5,873 nucleotides of DNA from the NCBI GenBank assembly GCA_964434165.1, contig CAYSUS010000208.1, forward strand, positions 1 to 5,873. Reading direction: 5' to 3'. Made by a program: the position numbers and the translations under genes. The notes below the pieces were generated by a model that was not told the origin of the DNA, ran no database searches, and was given only the letters and a program-made list of their open reading frames with translations. Every line of letters begins with the position of its first letter. Positions within the stretch are counted from its first letter, which is position 1. The stretch comes from CAYSUS01 sp964434165. Lineage in GTDB: Bacteria; Planctomycetota; Planctomycetia; Pirellulales; Thermoguttaceae. Below are positions 1 through 5,842 of this stretch, piece by piece.

Positions 1-1308
1 TGCTGTCCGGAGCGCCGCCTCCATCACGCCGCCGGTGTTGGCGAAGATGTCGGCAGCGCCCGTCGAAAGGCCCAGCGGGGCGTCCATCTCCTCGTCGGGC
101 AGGGCGTCGAAGTCGATACCCGCCGCGCGGATCATCTTGCCCAGCTCGCGCGTGGTGAGGACGACGTCCACGTCGCGGGCCCCGCTGGTGTCCATCTCCG
201 GGCGCTGGCATTCGTACTTCTTGGCCGTGCAGGGCATGATCGAGGTGACGAACACCTGCTCGGGACGGAGTTCGAGCTTCCTGGCATAGTAGGTCTTGGC
301 CACGGCCCCGAACATCTGCTGCGGCGACTTGCAGGTGGAGAGGTTGGGGAGCATGTCGGGGTGGAAGTACTCCATGAACTTGATCCACCCCGGCGAGCAG
401 CTCGTGAACATGGGCAGGGCAACGTCCCTGCCGTCCACCACGGCCCCTTTCAGGCGCGCCAGCAACTCGGTCCCTTCCTCCATGATCGTCAGATCGGCGG
501 CGAAGTTCGTGTCGAACACGGCGTCGAAGCCCAATCGCCTCAGCGCGGCCACCATTTTGCCCGTCACTAGCGTACCGGGCGCATAGCCGAAGCACTCGCC
601 CAGCGCGGCGCGAATCGCGGGGGCGGTCTGCACCACGACGTGCTTGTCCGGGGCGTCGATGGCCTGCCACACGTCCTCGATCTGGTCGCGCTCCGTGATC
701 GCCCCCACGGGGCAGATCGCCGCGCACTGGCCGCACTGCACGCAGGCCACGGTCGAGAGGTCCTGGTTGAAGGCCGGGCCGATGACCGTGTCGAAGCCGC
801 GGCTCTGCGGGAACAGCGCGCCCACGCTCTGCGTCTCGTTGCAGACCGCCACGCAGCGGCGGCACTTGATGCACTTGCCCGTGTCGCGCAACAGGGCCGG
901 GGTCGAGGTGTCGAGCCGCTTGGGCGTGCGCTCGCCGGGAAAGGGAACGGTGCGGATGCCCAGCTCGGCGGCGAGCATCTGCAATTCGCAGTCCTCGTTG
1001 CGGTCGCAGGTCTGGCACTCGCCGTTGTGCTCGGAGAGGAGCAGCTCGACGACCATGCGCCGGGCCTCGCGCACGCGGCGCGTGCTGGTCGAGACCTTCA
1101 TGCCTTCGGCGACCGGCATAGAGCACGAGGCGGCCAGGTTGCGCCAGCCCTCGACCTCGACCACGCACACGCGGCACGCGCCGATCGCCTGGAGCCGCTC
1201 CACGTAGCAGAGCGTGGGGATCTTGATGCCCGCCTGGCGCGCGGCGTGCAGGATCGTCGTGCCCTCGGGCACCTCGACGGAGACGTTGTTGATCGTCAAT
1301 TGGACCAT
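1..1308 (-). CDS. hydA: [FeFe] hydrogenase catalytic subunit HydA, 3' end cut by window edge
   Basis: Catalytic subunit that reversibly makes or oxidises H2 at the H-cluster. 436 codons are visible and the frame is still open at base 1; family members run to roughly 570-650 residues. The N-terminus is a ferredoxin-like [2Fe-2S] domain (Cys34, 45, 48, 62), then the His-ligated [4Fe-4S] motif HNGECQTCDRNEDC (His94, Cys98, 101, 107), then two [4Fe-4S] sites (Cys146/149/152/156 and Cys189/192/195/199). The H-cluster domain shows L1 as TSCSPGW (302-308) and L2 as MPCTAKKYE (358-366), and near the edge TGAADIFANTGGVMEAALRTA-type sequence. L3 (the remaining two H-cluster cysteines) and any C-terminal domain lie outside. 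The ATG at 1308 is chosen because MVQLTINN... fits the usual start of the family; its Shine-Dalgarno is weak. Same strand as hydB and hydC, 298 bases downstream of hydB. L1 has Cys-Ser where the best-studied enzymes have Cys-Cys. The HydABC-type assignment rests on the neighbours. Confidence 0.96.
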   Translation of the reverse strand, partial: MVQLTINNVSVEVPEGTTILHAARQAGIKIPTLCYVERLQAIGACRVCVVEVEGWRNLAASCSMPVAEGMKVSTSTRRVREARRMVVELLLSEHNGECQTCDRNEDCELQMLAAELGIRTVPFPGERTPKRLDTSTPALLRDTGKCIKCRRCVAVCNETQSVGALFPQSRGFDTVIGPAFNQDLSTVACVQCGQCAAICPVGAITERDQIEDVWQAIDAPDKHVVVQTAPAIRAALGECFGYAPGTLVTGKMVAALRRLGFDAVFDTNFAADLTIMEEGTELLARLKGAVVDGRDVALPMFTSCSPGWIKFMEYFHPDMLPNLSTCKSPQQMFGAVAKTYYARKLELRPEQVFVTSIMPCTAKKYECQRPEMDTSGARDVDVVLTTRELGKMIRAAGIDFDALPDEEMDAPLGLSTGAADIFANTGGVMEAALRTA

Positions 1309-1337
1309 ATCGGGATTCCGAGTGGCGGAGTATCGTC

Positions 1338-1373
1338 TCACCTCCGTCTCCCTCTGGGAGAGGGCCGGGGTGA
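1338..1373. repeat. nested hairpin of the CTCCC/GGGAG intergenic type
   Basis: An inner stem TCTCCC (1347-1352) pairs with GGGAGA (1356-1361) around a 3-base loop. An outer TCACC (1338-1342) pairs with GGTGA (1369-1373). The GGGAGAGGGCCGGGGTGAGG string resembles a REP-like palindrome common between genes of GC-rich bacteria. On the minus strand it contains GGAGGTGA (1345-1338), which mimics a Shine-Dalgarno but lies too far from the hydA ATG. Confidence 0.65.
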
Positions 1374-1391
1374 GGGCGGTATGAGCTCAAC

Positions 1392-1422
1392 GGCGGGTTC
1401 CGCTGCGCTGACCCAGCCTACG
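1392..1422 (+). repeat. 31-base palindromic dispersed-type repeat, copy 1
   Basis: Begins GGCGGGTTCCGCTGCGCTGA and ends CCCAGCCTACG. It matches the minus-strand sequence 5873-5843 at 26 of 31 positions, so the two copies are inverted relative to each other. This copy has lost part of its own palindrome (CCCAGC in place of CCCACC), which suggests it is the older or decayed one. Confidence 0.65.
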
Positions 1423-1440
1423 TGGGCTCGTACTGAGGGG

Positions 1441-1603
1441 AAACACGGAACACGAATCGCGAACTACGAAGCAAATCCGAAGCGCGGAATGAGAATGTCG
1501 TGAACTCCGGCATTCAGACTTCAGCCAGACGGCTGCTCCCCCCCGTTTCCGTCATTGCTTCTTTCGGTGCTTTGGATTTGCTTCGAATTCGGGTTGCGTG
1601 CTT
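1441..1603. repeat. long imperfect inverted repeat between hydB and hydA
   Basis: The left arm (about 1441-1490) and right arm (about 1562-1603) are imperfect reverse complements. The core CGAAGCAAATCC (1467-1478) is exactly complementary to 1574-1585, followed by AAGC in both after one mismatch. Outside the core, AACACGAAT (1449-1457) matches the complement of 1587-1595 with one difference, after a roughly 9-base insertion in the left arm. The arms enclose about 70 bases. A large hairpin in the transcript, or two inverted copies of a dispersed element, would both fit. Confidence 0.6.
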
Positions 1604-1606
1604 CCC

Positions 1607-4600
1607 CTACCCTTGCGCCTCCTCCCCCACGCCGGCGCCGTTGCCGCGTCGCCCGTAGTCGCACCGCAGGCACCGCTGGGCCTGGCACACGGCCACCGAC
1701 TCCCGCCACGGGAGCTCGACCTCGTCGAAGTTATTGCGGCGGCGCTCGACCGGGATCAGCGGAAGGTGCTCGCGCGGCGCCTCGACCGGCTCGGCGTCGG
1801 GGTCGAAGAACGTGTCCACCTCGCGGGTGTCGCGCCAGAAGGCGTGCTTGCGGCCGGTCAGATACGCGTCGATCCCCACGGCCGCGCGCTCGCCCGCGGC
1901 CACCGCCTCGACCACGGACGAGGGGCCGCTCACCGCGTCGCCGCCCGCAAAGATCCACTTCTCCGAGGTCTGACCGGTGACCGGGCTGGCGTCGAGGAAG
2001 TCGTTGGCCCGCACGGCGAGCGAAACCCCGTCGGTCAGGCGGTTCAGGTCGAGGCTCTGGCCGATGGCCACGAGGATGTGATCGGTGGGGATGCAGAACG
2101 ACTCGCCGCCCTCCTCGGGGCGCCGGCGGCCGGAACGGTCGAACTGCCCCAGGCGCATGGGCTGGCACTTGATGCCGACAACCTTCTTGCCTTCGACGAG
2201 CACCTCGACCGGGGCGGTGAGGAGCTTCAGATCGACGCCCTCGTGGATCGCCTCGTCGATCTCTTCCTTGTAGGCGGGCATCACCTCGCGGCTGCGGCGA
2301 TAGACCACGGTGACGCTCTCGGCGCCGAGGCGGATGGCGGTCCGCGCCGCGTCGATGGCCGAGTTGCCTCCGCCGATGACCACCACGTGGCGGCCCACCG
2401 GCACCGAGCCGCGGAGATTGTAGGTGCGGAGGAAGCTCAGCGCGTCGGTCACGCCCTCGGCGTCCTCGCCGGGGACGCCCAGCCCGACGCCCTCGGGCGC
2501 GCCCACGCCGAGAAACACGGCCTCGCAGCCCTCGGCGCGGAGCGACCGGAGCGAGAAGTCACGGCCCAGGGCCCTGCCGGTGATGATCTCCACGCCCATC
2601 CGCTCGATCATGCGGACCTCGCGCGCGACGACCTCGCGCGGCAGGCGGTAGGCGGGAATGGCCTGGACGAGCATCCCGCCGGGCCGCGGCTCGGCCTCGT
2701 ACACGGTGGGCCGGTAGCCGAGCCGGGCGAGGAAGTAGGCGCAGGAAAGCCCGGCCGGGCCGGCGCCCACGATGGCCACCTGGCGGCGGGCGTTCTGCTC
2801 GTTCTCGCGGAACTCGGGGAGCTGGATGGTCACTTCCTGATCGACCATGAACCGCTTGACGCCGCGGATGGAGACCGGCGCGTCGAGCTTCGCGCGGCGG
2901 CACTTCTCCTCGCAGGTGTGGAAGCACACCCGGGAGCAGATGGCGGCGAACGGGTTGCGATCGCGGTGCAGCACGAGGGCCTCGGCATAGCGCTTCTCGG
3001 CCACCAGGGAGACGAAGCCCGGGATGTCGACGTTGGCCGGGCAGGCGCTGGAGCAGGGCGCGCTGACCAGAGCGGCGCACACGCCGGCGCGGCACCGCTT
3101 GTCGCGGATGTGCTCGACGTACTCGTGCCCAAAGTGGCGTATCGTCGAGAGCACGGGGTTGGGCGCGGTCTGGCCCAGACCGCAGAGCGAGGTCTCCTTG
3201 ATCATCTCGCCCAGGTCGATAAGGCGATCGACGTCGGCCTCCTCGCCGCGGCCCTCGCAGATGCGGTCGAGGATCTCCAGCATCCGCTTGGTCCCCACGC
3301 GGCAGGGGACGCACTTGCCGCACGACTCTTCCTGGACGAACTCGAGGAAGTACCGGGCGACGTCCACCATGCAGCTATCCTCGTCCATGACGATCAGGCC
3401 GCCGGAGCCCATGATCGCGCCGATCTGCGAGAGCGACTCGTAATCCAGCGGCGTGTTCAGGTGCTGCTTGGGGATGCACCCGCCCGAGGGGCCGCCGATC
3501 TGCGCGGCCTTGAACTCCTTGCCGCCAGGGATGCCGCCGCCGATGTCGTAGATCAAGTCGCCCAGGGGCATGCCGATCGGCACCTCGACCAGGCCGGAAT
3601 TCTTGATCGTGCCGGCCAGGGCGAAGACCTTGGTGCCGCGGCTCCGCTCGGTGCCGTAGCGGGCGTACTCCTCGCCGCCGAAGAGCAGGATCGGCGCGAC
3701 GTTGGCGTAGGTCTCGACGTTGTTCAATAGCGTGGGCTTGTCCCACAGCCCGCGCTGGGCCGGGAACGGCGGCCGGGGACGCGGCTCGCCGCGGTTGCCC
3801 TCGATGGAGGTCAACAGGGCCGTCTCCTCGCCGCACACGAAGGCCCCGGAGCCCATGCGGATCTCCAGGCCGAAGTCAAAGCCGCTGCCGAGGATGTCGC
3901 GGCCCAGCAGTCCACACGCGCGGGCCTGGTCCAGGGCGATCTTCAGGCGCTCGACCGCCAGGGGGTATTCCGCGCGGACGTACACGAACCCCTGCGAGGC
4001 GCCGACCGTGTAACCGGCCACGATCATGCCCTCGATGAGGCTGTGGGGATCGCCCTCCAGCACGCTGCGGTCCATGAACGCGCCGGGGTCGCCCTCGTCG
4101 GCGTTGCAGACCACGTACTTGGGCTCTCCGGCGGCCTCGCGCGTGAGCTTCCACTTACGCCAGGTCTGAAAGCCCGCCCCGCCGCGCCCCCGCAGCCCGG
4201 AGGTCCGGAGGGTGTCGATCACCCGCTCGACATCGCCCAGGGCGAGCACCCCGGCCAGGGCCAGGTACCCATCCTCGGCGATGTAATCCTCGATCTTGCG
4301 CGGGTCGATGCGCCCGCAGTTGCGCAGCACGACCTTCTTCTGGCGCCTGAAGAAGTCCACGTCGGCCGCCTCGGGCACGTCGCGCCCGTCGGGCCGCTTG
4401 TGCGTGAGGCGCTCGACGATGCGCCCGTTGATCAGGTGCTCGGAGACGATCGTGGCCGCGTCGTGCGGGCCGACGTTCTCGTAGAACACGCCGCCGACCA
4501 TCACGGCGGGCCCGGCGGAGCACGGCCCCAGGCAGCCGGTCTCCATGAGCGTGACGCGGCCCTCGACGCCCTGCTCGCGAAGCTGGGTCTCGAAGGCCTC

Positions 4601-4750
4601 CCGGACCTTGATCGAGCCGGAGGCGATGCAGCTTGCGCCCATGCAGACGCGGATCTTTCTGCGGCCCGCGGCGACCGCCTCCTTCTGGTCGGCGCGCACC
4701 GCGTCCCGCAGGGCCGCCAACTGCTCCGCGTCGGCGATCCTCTCTCTCAT
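1607..4750 (-). CDS. hydB: HydB (NuoF-like) hydrogenase flavoprotein fused to a GltD/NfnB-like NAD(P)H oxidoreductase
   Basis: A 1047-residue fusion; ordinary HydB is about 600. Residues 1-120 form a thioredoxin-like [2Fe-2S] domain (Cys36, 41, 73, 77). Residues about 140-540 are the NuoF core: FMN/NADH motifs GLRGRGGAGF (185-194), CNADEGDPGAFMDR (215-228) and GEETALLTSIEGNRG (307-321), and a [4Fe-4S] site (Cys477, 480, 483, 523). Cys460, His547, Cys553 and Cys558 match the region of the hinge zinc site known in HydB. Where HydB normally has a two-[4Fe-4S] ferredoxin domain, this protein instead enters a GltD/NfnB-like module: cysteines 566, 570, 605, 609, 613, 617; FAD motif VAIVGAGPAGLSC (658-670); nucleotide-binding motif VVVIGGGNSAIDAARTA (789-805) followed by VVYRRSREVMPA (815-826); and a second FAD contact IFAGGDAV (933-940). 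The end carries CQAQRCLRC (1022-1030). The start overlaps the hydC stop (ATGA) with GGAGAG five bases upstream. The NuoF half should oxidise or reduce NAD(H). The GltD half probably binds FAD and NAD(P)H, but its partner is unknown. Confidence 0.96.
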   Translation of the reverse strand: MRERIADAEQLAALRDAVRADQKEAVAAGRRKIRVCMGASCIASGSIKVREAFETQLREQGVEGRVTLMETGCLGPCSAGPAVMVGGVFYENVGPHDAATIVSEHLINGRIVERLTHKRPDGRDVPEAADVDFFRRQKKVVLRNCGRIDPRKIEDYIAEDGYLALAGVLALGDVERVIDTLRTSGLRGRGGAGFQTWRKWKLTREAAGEPKYVVCNADEGDPGAFMDRSVLEGDPHSLIEGMIVAGYTVGASQGFVYVRAEYPLAVERLKIALDQARACGLLGRDILGSGFDFGLEIRMGSGAFVCGEETALLTSIEGNRGEPRPRPPFPAQRGLWDKPTLLNNVETYANVAPILLFGGEEYARYGTERSRGTKVFALAGTIKNSGLVEVPIGMPLGDLIYDIGGGIPGGKEFKAAQIGGPSGGCIPKQHLNTPLDYESLSQIGAIMGSGGLIVMDEDSCMVDVARYFLEFVQEESCGKCVPCRVGTKRMLEILDRICEGRGEEADVDRLIDLGEMIKETSLCGLGQTAPNPVLSTIRHFGHEYVEHIRDKRCRAGVCAALVSAPCSSACPANVDIPGFVSLVAEKRYAEALVLHRDRNPFAAICSRVCFHTCEEKCRRAKLDAPVSIRGVKRFMVDQEVTIQLPEFRENEQNARRQVAIVGAGPAGLSCAYFLARLGYRPTVYEAEPRPGGMLVQAIPAYRLPREVVAREVRMIERMGVEIITGRALGRDFSLRSLRAEGCEAVFLGVGAPEGVGLGVPGEDAEGVTDALSFLRTYNLRGSVPVGRHVVVIGGGNSAIDAARTAIRLGAESVTVVYRRSREVMPAYKEEIDEAIHEGVDLKLLTAPVEVLVEGKKVVGIKCQPMRLGQFDRSGRRRPEEGGESFCIPTDHILVAIGQSLDLNRLTDGVSLAVRANDFLDASPVTGQTSEKWIFAGGDAVSGPSSVVEAVAAGERAAVGIDAYLTGRKHAFWRDTREVDTFFDPDAEPVEAPREHLPLIPVERRRNNFDEVELPWRESVAVCQAQRCLRCDYGRRGNGAGVGEEAQG

Positions 4751-4761
4751 TCCGTCTCTCC
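4747..4761 (-). promoter_or_regulatory. hydC/hydB translational coupling: ATGA overlap with Shine-Dalgarno
   Basis: The hydC stop TGA (4749-4747) shares bases with the hydB ATG (4750-4748). A GGAGAG Shine-Dalgarno lies inside the end of hydC at 4761-4756, five bases from the start. This fixes the hydB start and suggests that ribosomes finishing hydC re-initiate on hydB. Confidence 0.85.
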
Positions 4762-5289
4762 GTGATCACCCTCGGAATCGGGGTGGCGATAGCGCTCGAG
4801 GATTCTTGCCAGGCGCGCCGGGCGAACGCGCTGGTGCACGTCGTCATCGATCATGATCACCGGGGCCAGCCCGCAGGCCCCGAAGCAGCGTCCTACGTCG
4901 AGGGAGAAGAGACGGTCGGCTGTGGTCTCGCCGATCTCCACGCGGAGCGCCGACTTCAGCGCCGAGAGCACTTCCTTGCCCCCGCGCACGTAGCAGGCCG
5001 TGCCCAGGCAGACGCGGATGAGATGCCTGCCGCGGGGGACCGTGCTGAAGAAGGAGTAGAAGCCCACGACGCCGGCCACCTCGCTGTACGACTTGCCAAG
5101 CGCAAGGCTGATCTCCTTCAGCGCCGCCTCGGGCAGGTAGCCGAACATGGCCTGCGCGATCTGCAGAACGGGGATCAGCGCGCCGGGCTTGCCGCGGTAC
5201 TCGATGAGCACCTCGTCCAACCGGGCGAGCAGCTCCTCCTCCGTCGCCTCGGGGCAGGTGCACGCGCCCTGGATCTCTTCCGGAGACAT
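4747..5289 (-). CDS. hydC: HydC, NuoE-like [2Fe-2S] subunit of the hydrogenase
   Basis: A 180-residue NuoE/24-kDa-type subunit that carries one [2Fe-2S] cluster and partners HydB in electron transfer. Residues about 20-85 are the helical domain (GALIPVLQIAQAMFGYLP at 36-53, then VAGVVGFYSFFS at 71-82, both typical of the family). Residues about 90-165 are the thioredoxin-like domain with cluster ligands Cys94, Cys99, Cys135 and Cys139 (C-x4-C, C-x3-C; motifs RVCLGTACYVRGG and VGRCFGACGLAPV). Length is normal for HydC or NuoE. Two further cysteines near the N-terminus (Cys10, Cys12) have no assigned role. The ATG at 5289 is preceded by AAGGAG with five-base spacing. It overlaps hydB by four bases, so the two are probably translationally coupled and made in matched amounts. 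Without the downstream hydA it could have been read as a Complex I or formate dehydrogenase subunit; the context favours hydrogenase. Confidence 0.95.
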   Translation of the reverse strand: MSPEEIQGACTCPEATEEELLARLDEVLIEYRGKPGALIPVLQIAQAMFGYLPEAALKEISLALGKSYSEVAGVVGFYSFFSTVPRGRHLIRVCLGTACYVRGGKEVLSALKSALRVEIGETTADRLFSLDVGRCFGACGLAPVIMIDDDVHQRVRPARLARILERYRHPDSEGDHGETE

Positions 5290-5294
5290 TCACG

Positions 5295-5300
5295 CTCCTT
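5295..5300 (-). promoter_or_regulatory. Shine-Dalgarno of hydC
   Basis: AAGGAG on the minus strand, five bases before the ATG at 5289. It lies within the 32-base gap after the cNBD gene and supports this hydC start. Confidence 0.8.
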
Positions 5301-5321
5301 CCGTTGGTGTCGTGGCCAGCG

Positions 5322-5765
5322 CTACGTGGCGGCCAACTGCACGCGCGCGCCCTCCAGGCGGTGGGCGAGCAGCTTCGCCACCTGGGTCATCAGCCGGTAG
5401 CCGATAACCGGGTTCTCTTCGCAAAGGGCCCGCAGCTTGTCCGCGGCGATGCCCACCAGTTGCACGTCCTTCGTGGCGGTGCCGAAGGCCGTGGTCTTGT
5501 AGGGCTCGACCAGGGCCGACCAAACCAGAATGTCGCCCTCGACGAGGGTGTCCACGGTCCGCTTCTCGCCGCCGCCCAACAGGTACTGGATGTCCACTTC
5601 CCCCTTGGAGATCACGTAGAGGAAGTCGGCGGCGTCTCCTTCCTTGAAGATCTCGGTGCCCGAGGGCATGGCGCGCTCCTCGGCCAGCACGGCGATCTGC
5701 TTGAGCAGCGCTTCACTCAGCCCGACGAAACACGGATAGCGGCGCAGCAGCTCTGGTGAAACCAT
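5322..5765 (-). CDS. stand-alone cyclic-nucleotide-binding-domain protein, no DNA-binding domain
   Basis: A 147-residue protein consisting almost wholly of a CRP-type beta-roll. The N-terminal helix has RRYPCFVGLSEALLKQIA (8-25), followed by the roll (EIFKEGDAADFLYVISKGEV, 38-57; VEGDILVWSALVEP, 75-88) and a C-terminal helix ending in RVQLAA. It has no helix-turn-helix. The ending resembles that of short single-domain cNBD proteins I know, so this is probably full length and not a truncated CRP/FNR regulator. In the phosphate-binding segment the position of the CRP Arg (ERSA in E. coli CRP) appears to be Thr91 (KTTA, 90-93), so classical cAMP binding is doubtful. Start: ATG at 5765 with AGGAGG nine bases upstream. 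It is the first gene of the cluster, 32 bases before hydC, suggesting an accessory or sensing role for the hydrogenase. That role is inferred from position only; no catalytic motif is visible. Confidence 0.88.
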   Translation of the reverse strand: MVSPELLRRYPCFVGLSEALLKQIAVLAEERAMPSGTEIFKEGDAADFLYVISKGEVDIQYLLGGGEKRTVDTLVEGDILVWSALVEPYKTTAFGTATKDVQLVGIAADKLRALCEENPVIGYRLMTQVAKLLAHRLEGARVQLAAT

Positions 5766-5774
5766 GATCCTCAG

Positions 5775-5780
5775 CCTCCT
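5775..5780 (-). promoter_or_regulatory. Shine-Dalgarno of the cNBD gene
   Basis: A consensus AGGAGG on the minus strand, nine bases before the ATG at 5765. It begins only six bases after the hairpin at 5787-5819, so that structure could influence ribosome access. Confidence 0.8.
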
Positions 5781-5786
5781 GGTTGG

Positions 5787-5819
5787 AGACTTCCGAAGTC
5801 CACGAGACGTCGGAAGTCT
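5787..5819 (-). promoter_or_regulatory. 10-bp-stem inverted repeat in the cluster leader
   Basis: AGACTTCCGA (5787-5796) is exactly complementary to TCGGAAGTCT (5810-5819), with a 13-base loop. Its left arm also sits inside a shorter palindrome, GACTTC-C-GAAGTC (5788-5800), so two alternative foldings or a dyad operator are possible. There is no T-run, so it is not an obvious terminator. It may be an operator, a leader hairpin or a dispersed palindrome; the sequence alone does not decide. No convincing -10/-35 or sigma-54 promoter was found in 5766-5873. Confidence 0.6.
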
Positions 5820-5842
5820 GCTTGTGCCCTCTCCTAAGCGCC

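Larger units (their letters stand above)
1309..1606. other. 298-base repeat-rich hydB-hydA spacer, no gene
   Basis: No convincing coding region is present. From left to right it holds a nested hairpin (1338-1373), a 31-base repeat copy (1392-1422) and a long imperfect inverted repeat (about 1441-1603). The loop of the last contains a small stem, CAGCC/GGCTG (1522-1526 with 1531-1535). Base composition near 1441-1600 is visibly richer in A/T than the flanking genes. No clear terminator T-run after hydB and no clear promoter for hydA were seen. Upstream of the hydA ATG only a weak GGAAT (1319-1315) could serve as ribosome binding site. Confidence 0.75.

Noticed and set aside
1338..1345. GGAGGTGA on the minus strand as the hydA Shine-Dalgarno, with the GTG at 1341 as an alternative start
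   Set aside because: It is about 30 bases from the ATG that matches the family N-terminus, and it is part of a repeat hairpin. Any N-terminal extension from the GTG would be atypical.
1347..1361. Rho-independent terminator for hydB
   Set aside because: The stem is short, there is no T-run on either side, and the structure fits a dispersed palindrome better.
640..1503. A 287-codon plus-strand open frame
   Set aside because: It is antisense to HydA, whose Fe-S and H-cluster motifs are unmistakable, and it runs into the spacer repeats.
1441..1603. CRISPR-like or tRNA-like structure in the spacer
   Set aside because: There is only one inverted pair with no regularly spaced direct repeats, and no cloverleaf or anticodon arm could be formed.
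3000..3120. Frameshift or artificial joining of two genes at the NuoF-GltD boundary
   Set aside because: The frame is continuous with uniform codon use and both modules are complete, so a genuine fusion is the simpler reading. Misassembly cannot be wholly excluded without reads.
1598..3730. A 710-codon open frame on the plus strand
   Set aside because: It lies entirely antisense to the HydB-GltD fusion, has His/Ala/Asp/Arg-rich composition typical of GC-rich shadow frames, and shows no recognisable motif.
4043..4765. A 240-codon plus-strand open frame
   Set aside because: It is antisense to the start of HydB, with shadow-type composition and no domain signal.
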